From NCBI RefSeq assembly GCF_947179165.1, contig NC_077240.1, positions 44,777,501 through 44,841,500 of the forward strand: 64,000 nt of DNA, in the 5' to 3' direction. The notes beneath the pieces are model-generated. The model did no database searches and was not told where the DNA came from. It saw only the letters and a program-made list of their open reading frames with translations. Every line of letters starts with the position of its first letter. Within the stretch, counting starts at the first letter, position 1. A program made the translations under genes and the position numbers. Shown here piece after piece: positions 12,297 through 24,648 of this stretch. This DNA comes from Solanum dulcamara. Lineage: Eukaryota > Streptophyta > Magnoliopsida > Solanales > Solanaceae.

Positions 12297-13816
12297 TGTT
12301 ATAACTCGAACTAGGGCCAAGCTGTAACATAGTGATCGAGATACGAGGGACCCCAACCAAGCTATCCTAACATGCATCGCATATATAAGGTAAAGATACA
12401 TAGTAATATAAGAGGAAGTACAAAGCTCAAGGAATTGGGACTAAGGGATAAAATCAATCAATCATGTCCGAATGGACTACATCATAATATCGTCTAAACA
12501 TTCCTCTAGTCTTGTCTTTGATGGGGGCTAACTAACGACATTATTGGACCGAACCCTATCTAGAAGCCCTCTTGTTTCTTAGTCAATATTCCAACGAAAA
12601 CTCATAAAAATGGGATCATAACATTATAGGGAAATATAGTAACTATCTATCAATCCATCTTCATAAAATATATTTAGGAGTAGATCATTAACTTTAGTGA
12701 TTCATAAGAATACATAACTTTGGTGAGAATTGTACTTATCACCATATTTAACATGCTTGTATGATAATTGGACTTATCACACCATAATAACTTTATTTTA
12801 TCATAAGTTAATCATGATCATAACTTCATCATTGAAAGCATAATCTCAACTTTACATAATTGAAACTTTTGTTGAAAATCATCGAACTCATAATCAACTC
12901 ATGAAAATCATATTTAACTTCATAATCATAACTTAAAAATAACTTTATGCATGTACATTCATAATTCAACTTAAGAGCATGAAATTCATGTAGAAACATG
13001 CTTAGAATAAACATTGACAATAATTTAAAATGAAATTAAATTGGCCCAATGCAATTCATCAAAACTAGAATTCATAATTAATTGAAAATTGAAAAAAACT
13101 TTGAGAAACCTTTTGGACTTTATGGGTGAAAGGATCCCATGAATTAATCCCAACATACCTTGATTGAATTCAGTAAGAATTGAAGAAGAAATATTATAGA
13201 AATCCAAAACCCTAGTTTGAGCTTGAAGAGAAAACCTTGAGAGAATTGAGTTCCTTGCCTTAGAAATTTTTAAAAGAATGATTTAGAATGAAGTAAATTT
13301 CAAAGTATTGAGCAGAAATAGGCTAGAACTTAACCATAATTGTGTCTAGGATTATTGAACCGGACTTGGGAAATGATGAAATTATCCTTCATTAAAACTT
13401 CAAATTTAGACCTACGGAAGACTCTACGAGTCATAGAAATGATGACGAGTGGTAAAGATGACTCATCTTACAGTTCTGATAAAAGGGATGGATTTCAAGC
13501 TTTTGAAGTTTTGGAACAAGTCATAGTATTTATGATGATGGATCTCATTTGGACTCGTCCTGTAGGTGTAAAAACCTACAAACTTTAAGGGTCCCTGAAC
13601 TTTGGTTATGATTCATTTCTACGACTCGTAACAACTTCTACGAATCATTTTGTCAAATCGTAAACTCGACCTTGAGGAACTTGTGAAATATGGCCTCTAA
13701 AGTTTAGGTACAGGTCAGTGTTATGACTCGTCGAATGAACTATGATTTGTAATTTTGACTTGTACGACCTCTTATGAGCTTTGGTCGTGATCAATACTTA
13801 AGACTCTCTCTATGAC
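12297..13816 (-). repeat. 5' LTR of chromovirus B (right copy), deleted and interrupted
   Basis: It aligns with 5082-7216 but lacks about 0.6 kb that corresponds to roughly 5312-5924 of the left copy; the join lies near 12531-12535. It ends at 13816 inside the U3 repeat zone, where element A inserted, so the outer end of the LTR (about 95 bases) is missing here and not found beyond A. In a 60-base sample (6061-6120 against 12676 on) I count 6 differences. Confidence 0.8.
13812..13816. other. Putative target-site duplication (left copy) of element A
   Basis: ATGAC directly precedes the TGTCACG end of LTR A. The partner copy cannot be checked because the right LTR of A is truncated. Confidence 0.3.
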
Positions 13817-14590
13817 TGTCACGACCCAAGCTTAAGGTCTAAACGTGACACGGCAAATGAAGCACCTTGAGGTACCTCACCCAAGCCTCTTAGCATTCAT
13901 TGAGTAATTCATTGGTAATAATAATCAAACAAGCAGAAACATAAGGGATAATGGGACTAAGAGACGTATCATATAAAGAGAGTCAAAGTCAACTTAACAT
14001 CATACATTTGCCCAACCATACTTTCTACTTTAAGACTTGGCAGAGGCTAAGATATATCCCTAGCTCACCCTCAACATTTTAATCAAAATTCAAAAATGTA
14101 ATTCAAGAGTCTATACATAACATGAGCTAGAAAGATAGGAGTGTTGTTTTTGGATCATGGGAACTCACCAATAATGGTAGCCTTCAACGAACAAACCTAG
14201 TAATGGGGAGAAGAGTGTGGAGTAGCATCAGTCTCTACATGGTAATATCATATAATAAAAAGTATGCATTAGTAATTTGAATATACTAAGTATATGAGCA
14301 TGCTATATAGTGAAGAACATTACGACATTTATAAGCAATATGCATAAGTGAATGCATGCATGAAAAATCACCATATGAAATCTTAAAACATTTATTTTGT
14401 GGGAATATGACCGTAATCGACATTTAAGACTATGCGGGCTGTTACATGGAATCCAACATAACCCCGTACGTTGGCACAAGAAGACTACTTGCTAGGTAAA
14501 ACTTCGCTAACTTTAATCATTTCTTTAACTTTAACTTTAATGGATAATCGTGGATCCACTAGCCTAACTAGACAACAAGGGGCCCTATGG
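13817..14590 (-). repeat. 3' LTR of chromovirus A, first segment
   Basis: It starts TGTCACGACCCAAG and aligns with 36002 onward. It breaks at CCCTATG near 14588-14590, where the poly-T end of a minus-strand LINE begins; the LTR resumes at about 29573 (TGTTGGCGCATAG against TGTTGGCACATAG in the uninterrupted copy). The LTR sequence is also interrupted by nothing else in this part. Confidence 0.85.
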
Positions 14591-14999
14591 ATTTTTTTTA
14601 TTAAGCAGACCTTACCCAAGGATCTCACCCCTCATGGAGGTCAGGGGTTGAGCCACACAACCCCAAGCCTTAATGTAAATAAAATATAAAAGTACAAAGG
14701 AGAGGGACATAAACCTTACCTTCGGTCCTATGGTAGTTCATAAGTCGGTGAACCTACTAAAGTCGGTCATCTCATCCCAATACTAATAAAGCGTAACATA
14801 AAAACTATGCACCTATGAGAGGACTCTTTTCGATAAAAAGAATCTAGGGAATCAGTAAATATGGGAGACTCTCCCCTTTACAAAATAGTCCTAGCTATGA
14901 ATTTTTTAAAAAAACAAGCGATAACTAACATAAGAGATAGCTAGTTTGAAGAAAATAAACTACAAGAAAAAAACAACAAAAGCAAAAGGAAGAACATGG
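14590..14999 (-). repeat. LINE 3' untranslated region and poly-A
   Basis: On the minus strand it contains GGAGAGTCTCCC and AAAGAGTCCTCTCAT, then about 260 bases to a short A run. Closely similar words occur in LINE fragments at about 47160-47300, 53940-54010 and 61690-61911, which mark them as ends of related LINEs. Confidence 0.75.
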
Positions 15000-15700
15000 T
15001 AGTTACTTGACCCTCTAGAGTTATCTTCTGTTGAAGTTTGCCCAACCAACATGTCAAATCCTGTGACACCTAAAAGAAATAGGAGACTATGGTGGTTTCT
15101 TGATTTGCTTGAGCTTTCTTCTTCTAAAACTTGCCATCCCAATTTGGTCAAGTTGAAAGAGTATTTCTGCTTCTTTAGGAAGTTGCTGCATAGTGAAATA
15201 TAGGATAGGAGTAGTGCATTTATGGTTGTACCTAGAGAGCGAATCAGATGTAGCATTAGCCTCCCTAAAGTTATGATTACATATGAAAAAGCTTAAACTA
15301 TTTTATGATGCCACAGAGCTTGTCCAAAAGGTGACTAACCGACCATGGAGGGTCTACAAGTTGTCTTATCCACTTGATCACCAATTCAGAGTCAACTTCC
15401 AGAATAAGTCTAGTATATCATAAGTGGAGACACCAAGTTAAACTAAATATTACAGCAAAAATTTCAAATTGGTTATTTGTACCCTCCCACATAGGACTAG
15501 CAAAGGCAAAGATAAGATCACCTTGGTTGTCTCTAAGGATACCTCATTCTCCAATCTTGCCTGGATTATCAAGAGCATTGCCATCAGTATTCAATTTAAC
15601 CATGTGAGCGGCAGGTTTAATCCATCGAACAATAGTGATCTTCAGCTCATGCACACAGTTTTCCAATAGAAGAACTAGGTCCTTTCAGTTAGAGGGCCAT
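15000..15700 (-). pseudogene. LINE RNase H domain
   Basis: The minus strand encodes IKPAAHMVKLNTDGNA near 15570-15620, followed by a region with DSELVIKWI (about 15380-15410), as in plant L1-type RNase H domains with conserved Asp residues. The C-terminal end, with the LDKLGWQVLEE-type motif, lies near 15120-15150. The frame is broken. The domain would remove RNA from the RNA:DNA hybrid during retrotransposition. Confidence 0.75.
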
Positions 15701-16160
15701 TTAATATGGGGGTAAACTGTGGTGAGCAGTTTCATCGTATCTCTGAGAATAGAATATTTAACTAGAGAGAAATTGGATTGCTTTCCTCTATATTTACAAG
15801 CACACCTATTCTTCCAAAGATTCCAACAAATGAAAATAGGGATAGAGTGGAGGTTGAGCTTATGAGCCTCATTTTTACACTTTGTGGTCCACCATCTCAA
15901 CAGTAGGTTCCTAAGAGGTATATAATATTTTTCAATACCAAGAGATATAACAAATTTTCTCCAAATATGTTTAGCAAATGGCCAGCCACAAAAATGTTGT
16001 CTTGTCCAGGCCTGTAGCAGCAGTAACAATGAGAAGTATCATGACCAAATGTGCTGAGTTTTTCATTGGTAGGGAGTTTTCCTTTGAGATTTCTCCAAAG
16101 AAAGAAAGAACACTTGAAAGGAATACACTTATGCCAAGTGAACAAGTTGATCATGGTTTT
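15685..16160 (-). pseudogene. LINE zf-RVT region
   Basis: Overlapping frames carry CSFFLWRNLKGKLPT, then GHDTSHCYCC, and FICWNLWKNRC further on. This is the zinc-binding zf-RVT segment between RT and RNase H in plant LINE ORF2. A frame change lies between the two parts. Confidence 0.75.
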
Positions 16161-17385
16161 ATTCCTTTTTTTCTCTTATCAGATCCCAGGCAGAAAAGCA
16201 ACTGAAATTACCATTGGTAATAGGTTTCCAAAAGGGTTGATCTAGAGTGAATGGTTGATACTGCACCTGAGTATCTAAGATATTGGACACCACATGAGGA
16301 GGGGCCACTTGTACTATTGTATCCACATTCCATTGCCCTCAATCAAGAAGTATGAAACCTTGATGTTCCTGGGTCTGCTGCCACCAGTTCTGAAGTTGGC
16401 CAAGGGACCAGTTCCTAACCAATTGTCCCACAAGAAAGAGCAAGAGCCTGACAAGTGTTTCCATTGAATTTGAGGATCAATTTTGTGTTTATTCTTCATC
16501 AAGTGCTTCTAAATTAAAGAATGGATTGTGTGCCACTTATTGATCACAGGATTAGCCCTTTGATAATACTTAGCTCTTAGGAAATTACCCCACAAAGCAT
16601 TCTTGGTTCTAAAGATCCACCACTGCTTGCATTAGAAGGATAAGGCAACTTCAGAGATTTGTGTAACACCTATTCACCCTTCATCATAGGGATAACTTAG
16701 GTTCTTCCAAGAAGACCAATGGTATTTATTTTTTCTATCTCTCCAACCCCAAAAGAAGTCTGCAATGATAGATTGAATATTTTTCATAGTAGTAGAGGGA
16801 GATGAAGTGGCAATAGAAGATGAATTGGAAGAGCTTGAATGACATGCTTCACTAGAGTAGCTCTTCCCCCATAACTTAATATTTTAGCTTGCCAACCAGA
16901 GATCCTAGCCACCACCTTTGCAATCAGATCAGAATAATAGATAACTCTTTGTCTACCAATGTAAATGGGGTATCTAAGATAGGTAATATGACTGTTCTTT
17001 TGAGAGAAACCAGTTACCCTCATGATCATATCCACAGCAGTCTTGAAAGCATTAGAAGGCTAGACAGATACTTCCTTATAAGTGGTAGGGGTCTTAATAA
17101 TTAGCTTCAAAGTAACCTCCATTCTTGAAGAGAAAATAATCACATCATCTGCAAAGCTGAGGTGGTTGATTTGAGGACCATTCTTCTGCATATAGAAACC
17201 ATGGTATTGAGGATTCATGTGAAGTTCATTCATAAATCTATATAAGACTTCAACACCAATTATGAACAAAGCAGGAGACAAAGGATCCCATTGCTTAAGT
17301 CCTCTAGTAGAGTGGAAGAAGCCATATATGGACCCATTGACAATAACAGAGTACCAGTTATCACATATTATCCTCCATACCATAT
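16161..17385 (-). pseudogene. LINE reverse transcriptase, C-terminal part
   Basis: Contains GLKQWDPLSPALFIIG (the usual GLRQGDPLSP with Gly replaced by Trp), then HLSFADDVIIFS with the FADD catalytic box intact (about 17135-17165). Thumb motifs YIGRQRVIYYSDLIAKV and ILSYGGRATLVKH follow. It is separated from its N-terminal half at 26642-27170 by the insertion of element C. Confidence 0.85.
17381..17385. other. Target-site duplication CATAT (left)
   Basis: CATAT directly before LTR C matches CATAT at 26642-26646, directly after the right LTR. A 5-bp duplication is standard for LTR-retrotransposon integration. Confidence 0.95.
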
Positions 17386-18819
17386 TGTCACGACCCGACC
17401 AGGGCCTAGTCATAACACGGTGATCAAAACTCTGAAGGACTCCAACCAAGCCTCTTGTACATATCACAAGCATACATAAGGTAAAATATAAAAGCAGAAA
17501 CATCATAAGAGTGTCTAAAACCATGAATAGAAATCTGAAAATATTTTATGACAACATAGACTCAAACATATGTCCAACTATATGCCTCTAAATATGAGTA
17601 TGGGCGGGGGATAAGACATGTCCCTAGTTTACCATCAAAATACAACATAAGCAAAAGTCTTTTGAAAAGAAAATAGTAACCATCTCGGAACTAGTCCCCA
17701 ATAAATGAGGACTCACCATAACACCTGCGGATAGGAAGTGCCTACTAGTTGTGTGGACGATAAGGATCTTCAGCCTCAACCCTTATATTATGAGACAATG
17801 TAGGCAAAAGTATGCATTAGTACGTCGGAATGTACTAAGTATAAGGGCGTGACAGGCAACGTAAATCATGGAATGCAAAGGTCAAGTAAATTACATAATA
17901 AGATGGAATACATAAAGTCATGAGAAAATCATATTGACCAGAGCATTTTAAAGACATAAATCTTTAAATCATAACATACATAAGAGATCATACATATGTG
18001 GGATAGGAACCGTCACCAAAAATAAGACCATGGGAGCTATAACATGGAATTCGATGATACCTACATCGAGAAGGGGGAGACTATTTTGCCAAGGTAGACC
18101 CCTAATCATTAACACATGCTATTTGTGGACCCACTAGCTAGGTCATAAAGGCAATCTACGGTGGCACGTAGTTCATAGGACATGAGGCTGCTACTAAGGC
18201 TTTTGGTAGGGCCCCCACCTCAAGTCCACTCGGTGCTAAGTCAAATCCCACGGAATACATACATAATATAAGATCATAATTTCATATATCATAGTCATGA
18301 TCATAAGTATGAAATCATAGAGTAGCTCATATTCATAACATACTTGTAATGTGAGAATTGTCCTTTCATGATTACAATCATACTTGCATGTTTCATATAG
18401 ATAGGCCTTAGGTCACCACATAGGGTCCTAAGTCATCTTACTTCATAACTTGCATGAAATTCATACCTTGAACTTAGAGTAAAACTCAATTGCATAATCA
18501 ATTGACTTTCAAAATCATGTAATTCTCTTGAAAACATGTATGATCATAAACTTTCTATCATATCATACATAATTCATATAGATAACATCCTTTGGAAGTA
18601 TAATTCAAATACTTATAATTTACACTATGAACCCTAGAAATTAAATAGGAAAATTCATGGAAAAAATCTTCAATTTAATTCAATAACTATCAATTTATAT
18701 CAAAATAGACTCATGATCATACTTTAAATTAACATTCATGCAATTGGAATAGAGATCACAAAACCCATACAATATCATACTTTAATTTGATAAAAAAAAC
18801 CTTGAAAAATTGATTGGGC

Positions 18820-18861
18820 TTCATATATGAAAGGATCCATGAATCAACACTCACATACCTT
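18820..18861 (-). promoter_or_regulatory. Splice-donor-like AAGGTATGT with imperfect hairpin, LTR C left
   Basis: The minus strand has AAGGTATGT (plus 18853-18861), which fits a plant 5' splice site. The hairpin arms read TTCATATAT and ATCCATGAA around the loop GAAAGG, with two mismatches; they are perfect in the right LTR. Function is inferred from position only. Confidence 0.4.
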
Positions 18862-19023
18862 GAGTGATAACACCAATTAATTTAGAATAACTTGAGAATT
18901 TTGATGGAGAAATTGAGTAGATTGCTTGAATTCTTCAATGGAAACCCTTGAGAGCCTTTTTGTAGAGAGAGAAATTTTGATAGATGAATTATAGAAGAAT
19001 GAATGGAATTAGAGGTTTAGGTC

Positions 19024-19032
19024 TATTTATAG
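19024..19032 (-). promoter_or_regulatory. TATA-like box of LTR C (left)
   Basis: The minus strand reads CTATAAATA, about 390 bases into the LTR, a plausible core promoter. A start site about 30 bases downstream would place the AAGGTATGT box some 135 bases into the transcript. Confidence 0.5.
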
Positions 19033-19418
19033 AGTTGCATTAGGTCCTAAAAATGTCTAAGTTCATTGACTAATAATTTGGAAAAAGTCTAAAATGTCCC
19101 TTAAAAAAACTAAATTCAGCCAGAACTGCCTCTCATGTCCGCGATGCAAATCTGTCGCGATCATCTTGGTCAAAAAACTATCCCAGGTCCGCGATGCGGT
19201 CCTGTCGCGGACCACACTATTCTGTGGATTCTTCGAAAATCTTTCTTCTGATCTATGGGCCTAAAAATCCACCGAGACCAATTTCCCACAGGTTTCGACC
19301 CCCTAATCGATATTCCAAACTCTGATTTTCCAAAAAGATTAAGGATAATGTGTTACATAAGTGGCCTATTTTCAAGCCATTCTTAAGGCAAGTATGAGCA
19401 TTTTTGAGGAATGTTACA

Positions 19419-19434
19419 CTATCTCCCCCTTGGT
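19419..19434 (-). other. Polypurine tract of element C
   Basis: The plus strand reads CTATCTCCCCCTTGG directly inside the left LTR, a purine run GGGGGAGATAG on the minus strand. Confidence 0.75.
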
Positions 19435-19671
19435 AACATTCGTCCTAGAATGAGATTCAACTAATACTAGAAAGACTTGGAAAAAGGATTTAGAAATCCA
19501 ACATGGACATGAGGACACTTTGAAAAATGATTAGAACGTGTAAACTTCATACTTAAAATAAAACATAGTCCTTGAGAGAAATCACTTTCATGAATCATGC
19601 ATGCATATGAATGACATATGGAACTAAAGCGTAGAAGTTTAACCAATTTGATCATGAGCAACTTAGTATAT

Positions 19672-20049
19672 TTAGGCTTGAGTGAAAGGAAAGAGATAAG
19701 GATATCTCTTCATCATGTATGATTCTTCTTTCCACATAGCACTCTCTACTTGTTGATTCCTCCACAACACTTTGACAGATGCAATGTCTTTATTTCTCAG
19801 CCTCTTCACTTGTCGGTCTAAAATCTCAATCGGAACCTCCTCATAAGTCAAATTCTCTTCAATACTCACCTTCTCCCTTGGCACAATAGAATTTGGATCA
19901 CCCATAAACTTCCTCAACATCGACACATGAAATACCAAATGAACCAAAGCCAACTCAAGTTGCAAGTCTAACTCATATTCTACCTTGCCAATATGCTTCA
20001 ATATCCTATACTGTCCTATATATCTAGGGAAACTTCCCCTTCTTACCAA
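19672..20049 (-). pseudogene. Integrase C-terminus and chromodomain-type tail of C
   Basis: The 125-codon frame encodes YRILKHIGKVEYELDL, then HLVFHVSMLRKFMGDP and VKVLWRNQQVESAMW, ending with RYPYLFP. These are the C-terminal integrase and chromodomain motifs of Tekay-type chromoviruses. It overlaps the end of the core frame in another phase, so a frameshift lies near 20030. Confidence 0.85.
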
Positions 20050-20728
20050 ACCGCATTACCCCTTTCATAAGTAAAATCTTCACATACACAATATCATCCA
20101 CATCAAATTCAAGCTCTCTCTTCCTAGTGTCCGAATAGGACTTTTGACGACTTTGAGCCATTCTCAATCTTTCTCTTATGAGCATTACTTTCTCCATTGT
20201 ATCAATTACCAAATCCGGACCAATCAATGCCATCTCACCAACTTTAAACCACCCCACCGAGGACCTACATCTTCTCCCATACAAGGCTTCAAAAGGAGCC
20301 ATTTGGATGCTAGAGTGATAACTACTATTGTAGGCAAACTCAATCAATGGCAAATGGTCATCCCGACTTCCTCTAAGGTCAATCACATATGCTCTCAACA
20401 TGTCCTCCAAGGTTTGAATTATTCTCTCAGCTTGTCCATCAGTTTGAGGATGAAAAGTGGTACTTAGCTTGACTTTAGTGCCAAGACCTTTTTGAAATAA
20501 CTTCCAAAAATATGAACTAAATTGAGTATCTCTATCTGATATAATTGACAAACGAACACCATGAAGTTTCACAAGTTCATGAATGTACAACTTTGTATAG
20601 TCTTCAGCACCATAAGAAGTCTTGACCGGTAGAAAATATGTTGATTTGGTCATTCGTTCCACAATGACCCAAATAGAATCATGTTGTCTTCTGGTATGAG
20701 GCAAACCCGTGACAAAGTTCATATTCAC
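20024..20728 (-). pseudogene. Integrase catalytic core of C
   Basis: The 234-codon frame holds GLPHTRRQHDSIWVIVERM, LSIISDRDTQF with the second catalytic Asp, and FHPQTDGQAERIIQTLED with the catalytic Glu, as in Ty3/gypsy integrase. The first catalytic position reads Asn in NMNFVTGLP (codon AAC, plus 20717-20719) rather than the expected Asp. The frame is otherwise well kept. If my placement of the first Asp is right, this integrase would be inactive. Confidence 0.85.
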
Positions 20729-20740
20729 ATCTTCCCACTT

Positions 20741-21250
20741 TCATGTAGTAATTTCAATTTCCTGATCTAGACTGCCTGGCCTTTGATGTTCAGCTTTTAC
20801 TTGTTGACAATTAGGAAACCTAGCCACGAACTCCATTATGTCCTTCTTTATGTCGTTCCACCAATACACTTCCCTCAATTCACGATACATCTTGGTGGAT
20901 CCCGGATGAATTAAATATCGAGAACTATGGGCCTCATTCAATATCAACTCTCTTATTCCATCGACATTGGAAACACACAACCGACCTTGGTAATGTAGTA
21001 CCCCATCTTCTCCTAGGGAGAAATCCTCAATGGATTTTTTGGCAATCGATTTCTTCAATTCGACCAAAGTTGGATCATTGTCTTGCTTGGCCTTCACTTC
21101 TGCCACAAGAGATGATTCCAAAACAGTATGTACAAGAACGCCTGCATTATTGGAATCAACCAAACGCACACCTAAATGTGCCAATCTATGGACCTCTTTA
21201 ACCAATTCCCTTTTACATTCCTCAACGTGTGCAACACTCTTCATAGACAA
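20741..21250 (-). pseudogene. Integrase HHCC region of C
   Basis: The 169-codon frame ends with [17 protein letters not shown] and FPNCQQVKAEHQRPG. One His-Cys ligand set is altered: the usual KCPNC reads RFPNC, so the first Cys of the pair is lost, and the second His (usually YHDL/YRDL position) reads Arg. It lies just upstream of the catalytic core, separated by a stop. Confidence 0.8.
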
Positions 21251-21351
21251 CCGACTAAGAGCATTGGCTACAATATTTTCCTTACTCGGATGGTAGAATA
21301 CGATTATATCATAATCCTTTAGGAGTTGGAGCCACCTTCTTTGCCTAAGGT

Positions 21352-21654
21352 TTAGGTCCTTTTGATTAAATACATATATTGCAAGCTTCTGTGGTCGGTG
21401 AAGACATCAACGTGCACCCCATAAAGATAATGGCACCAAATGTTTAATGCAAACACAACCGCCGCAAGTTCGAGATTATGGGTTGGATAGTTTATTTTAT
21501 GTACTTTAAGTTGCCTGGAGGCATAGGATATAACCTTACCATGTTGCATCAAAACACAACCCAAACCAACATGTGAAGCATCAAAATAAATAACAAACCC
21601 ATCTGAACCTTCGGGCAATATCAAAATAGGAACTGATATAAGAAGATCTTTCAA
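21352..21654 (-). pseudogene. RNase H of element C
   Basis: The frame encodes [19 protein letters not shown], then [15 protein letters not shown] and [11 protein letters not shown], the Ty3/gypsy RNase H with its Asp and Glu residues. It follows RT across a stop and frame change at about 21655-21690. Confidence 0.85.
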
Positions 21655-21684
21655 TATTTTGAAAGTTTTCTCATATTCTTCCGA

Positions 21685-22500
21685 TCATTGAAATTTTTCC
21701 TTCTTTTGTGTCAACTTAGTTAAAGGCGAAGCAATAGATGAAAAACCTTCAACAAACCTTCTGAAGTATCCGGATAAGTCCAAAAAGCTTCTAATATCCG
21801 AAGGAGATAATGGTCTAGGCCAATTTTGAACCGCCTCCATTTTCTTTGGATCTAGTTTAATTCCATCTCCGGATACTACATGGCCAAGAAATGCAACCTC
21901 TCTTCGCCAAAATTCACACTTACTAAATTGAGCGAATAGTTTCTTTTCCCTCAATGTTTTCAACACAATCCTCAAGTGACCCATATGATCTTCCTCATTT
22001 TGAGAGTAAATCAAGATGTCATCAATAAACACCACTACAAACATATCTAAATATGGCTTAAAAATGCGATTCATCAAATCTATGAATATAGCGGGAGTAT
22101 TTTTCAGCCCAAACGACATTACTACAAATTCAAAATGATCATACCTTGTCAGAAAAGCCATCTTGGGAATATCACACTCTTTTACCCTCAACTGATGATA
22201 ATCGGAATGGAGGTCAATCTTAGAAAAATAGTTTGCTCCTTGTAATTGATCAAACAAGTCATCTATCCTTGGGATTAGATATTTATTCTTTATGGTGACC
22301 TTATTTAATTACCGGTAGTCTATACATATTCGGAGTGATCCATCTTTGTTCCTAACAAATAACACGGGAGCACCCCATGGTGAAATACTTGGTCTTATAA
22401 AACCCTTATCCAACAAATCCTTTAATTATTCTTTCAACTCCTTAAGTTCTGTAGGAGCCATACGGTAAGGAGGAATACAGATAGGTTGGGTATTGGAAAG
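21685..22500 (-). pseudogene. Reverse transcriptase of element C
   Basis: The open part 21685-22257 carries [26 protein letters not shown] and the active-site box [12 protein letters not shown] (about 22012-22047) with both Asp residues, then [15 protein letters not shown]. The N-terminal part (22258-22500: [20 protein letters not shown]) is separated by a stop. Apart from these lesions it is the most complete RT of the three chromoviruses. Confidence 0.9.
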
Positions 22501-22516
22501 GAGATCTATGCCAAAG

Positions 22517-23080
22517 TCAATCTCTTTCAGGAGAAATATCAGGCAAATCATCAAAAAACACATCGGAGAACTCATTAACTATAGGGACCGACTCAAGAGT
22601 AGGATTTTTGGAATCAATGTCCCTAACTCGCACAATATGACAAATGCACCTTTTGGGAATCATTTTTTGGGCCTTAATACATGAGATGAATCGATCCTTA
22701 ATCACTGAATCATTTCCTTTCCATTCAAGAATAGGCTCATTAGGGAAGTGAAACTTAACCATATGAGTTCTACAACATATAGATGCGTAAGCAGCATGTA
22801 ACCAATTCATACCAAGAATGATATCAAAGTCAGTCATATCAAATTCAACAAGGTCACATGGAATAACTTTGTGTAAGATCCATACAAGACAATTTCTATA
22901 AGCTCTCTTGGCTAATACCAAACCACCAATGAGAGTACAAATCGATAAAGGTTCTATTAACACTTCGGGGTACACATCAAATCTCATAGAAATGTAAGGA
23001 GTAACAAAAGACAAGTTGGCACCTGAATCAAGCAATACATAAACATCACAGTTAAAGACTTGTAACATATGCATGGCCAT
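22517..23080 (-). pseudogene. Aspartic protease region of C
   Basis: A 187-codon frame with YVLLDSGANLSFVTP (DSG at about 23023-23031), DFDIILGMNWLHA and, at the end, [13 protein letters not shown], where it leads into RT. The active site is intact. Confidence 0.85.
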
Positions 23081-23199
23081 ATCGGGAGCCTCATCAACCT
23101 CTTTCCTAGCATGAAGAGCATAGAATCGGTTGTTGTGTTGGCCACCCTTAGGTTGAGCTTAGGCGCCATATTGCACTTGGCCTCCTATAGGACAACCAT

Positions 23200-24429
23200 C
23201 TTCTCCCTTGTAGGCTACAAGAGGGCACTCGGATTGCTTATGGCCTATCTTTCCATATCCATATCAAGCACCCATTTCGATCAATCACTTTCCTCCATGA
23301 TTCATTCCACACTTTACACATTTTAGAAGAAAAGGGTTACTAGGATTTTCACCTCCTCCTCCTTAGCTTTAAGGTATGGCACCCTATCCTTAGCAAACTT
23401 CTTCCCCGAGCTTTGGCCTTGATGAGAGTGTCCACTGCTACCAATGGTCCTAGCATTGGAGAACCCATCTTCATACCGGGCCCTCTTAGAATCCCTCATC
23501 CTCATTTCCTTGAGCTTTTCTCTTTTAATTTGTTCAGCAAAAGTTATGAGCCAAGATATGTCCATCTCCTTAACAAGCATAGCTGTGCGACATTCCTTGG
23601 CAACTAAGTCGTACACCCTCAATATGAATTTAATCATTTGGGCAAGCGGATCGACAACTATTGAAGGAGCATACTTGGATAGCTTAGTAAACTTGAGGGC
23701 ATAGTCCCTCATCCCCATATTGCCTTATCGAAGATTTATGAACTCCAACACTTTAGCCTCCCTTAACTCAAGAGGGAAAAAGTGATCAAGGAAAGCAAGT
23801 TTGAAAGCTTCCCATTCGATAGGACCTTTATCTACCCTCTCCAACTTCCATTGAGTTGGTAAGCCGCCAACTCTACTTTTTCTTCCGAAGTCACCCCCAT
23901 AATACTCATGATCTTGTAGACCTCATCAATGAACTCTTGAGGATCCTCATCAATCTTTGAGCCATGAGTCTTCGCCTTGTCTGACTTCCATCTTCCATTA
24001 GCATTGCCTACTCACTTTCAGTCTTTCCCAATATTTCGATTGAGTAGACATCAAATGAGAAGTGGTCATAGTTTCCTAGTTGGAGTTGGCACACATAGGC
24101 CCATAATCCCTGCTTCTCCCTCTCGCATCAGTTCTGCATCAGATGATGAGCCCATGCAAAAACTTTAAGCAAATGAAACAAACTGGGATAAAGCTTTAAC
24201 CAAGTGTAGTTGGCCATGCAAAGTCTCTTACTCTTGAGGCCAGAGTAGAAACGTTAGGAGGAGTCATAACACCTTGGTTCGTCACCACTCTGGCTAACAT
24301 AGTGATAGCAGTTCGGAACTCCACATTAGTTACTTGGTCTGGTAGCAGACCATTTCCTTGTGGGGCCGAGGGAGCTTGGGCTTCATTATCATTCTCTCCT
24401 CTTGGAAATGGTGGTCTTCTTGGATCCAT
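23200..24429 (-). pseudogene. gag of element C
   Basis: The likely start is at 24429 (MDPRRPPFPRGENDNE), about 200 bases inside the primer site. The 77-codon first frame ends at 24196; a later frame (23323-23718) holds MRDYALKFTKLSKYAPSIV. Near 23255-23290 the knuckle reads YGKIGHKQSEC after a stop: the first Cys is TGA and the second is Tyr. Gag is therefore broken in at least three places. Confidence 0.8.
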
Positions 24430-24632
24430 CTTTATGAAAATCGCAAAGAAAGACTATTAGGGAGAAGAAGTCTAAACGTAGACTCTATAGCATGATATGG
24501 ATTATGCACGAAGTGGAAATTCCTAAACGCTTCATAGCCTCCTACTCATAAGTATGGAATGCTTCACACCCATGAACAAAACTCAACTTGATGCGGCATG
24601 TTGGACACCCTAGGACACTTGAAAAATCTTAT

Positions 24633-24644
24633 GCTCTGATACCA
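24633..24644 (-). other. Primer binding site of C (initiator-Met tRNA)
   Basis: Minus-strand TGGTATCAGAGC, four bases inside the 5' LTR, as in B and A. Confidence 0.9.
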
Positions 24645-24648
24645 AGTT

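Larger units (their letters stand above)
5082..13816 (-). mobile_element. Ty3/gypsy chromovirus B (Tekay/Del-like), degenerate
   Basis: An LTR retrotransposon on the minus strand, interrupted at its right LTR by element A. In minus-strand order it holds primer site, gag, protease, RT, RNase H, integrase and a chromodomain-type tail, the order of Ty3/gypsy elements. The tail motif VKVLWRNQQV and long LTRs point to the Tekay/Del chromovirus clade (from family knowledge, not an alignment). Every domain is split by stops or shifts, so it cannot encode a working polyprotein. It lies inside LTR A2. Confidence 0.85.
17386..19418 (-). repeat. 3' LTR of chromovirus C (left copy)
   Basis: Starts TGTCACGACCCGACC and ends ATGTTACA on the plus strand, that is TGTAACAT...GTGACA on the minus strand. 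U3 near 19130-19220 has two copies of a CGCGATGC...CTGTCGCG motif. A minus-strand TATA-like box lies at 19024-19032, the ACATACCTT box at 18853-18861 and an imperfect hairpin just left of it. Confidence 0.95.
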
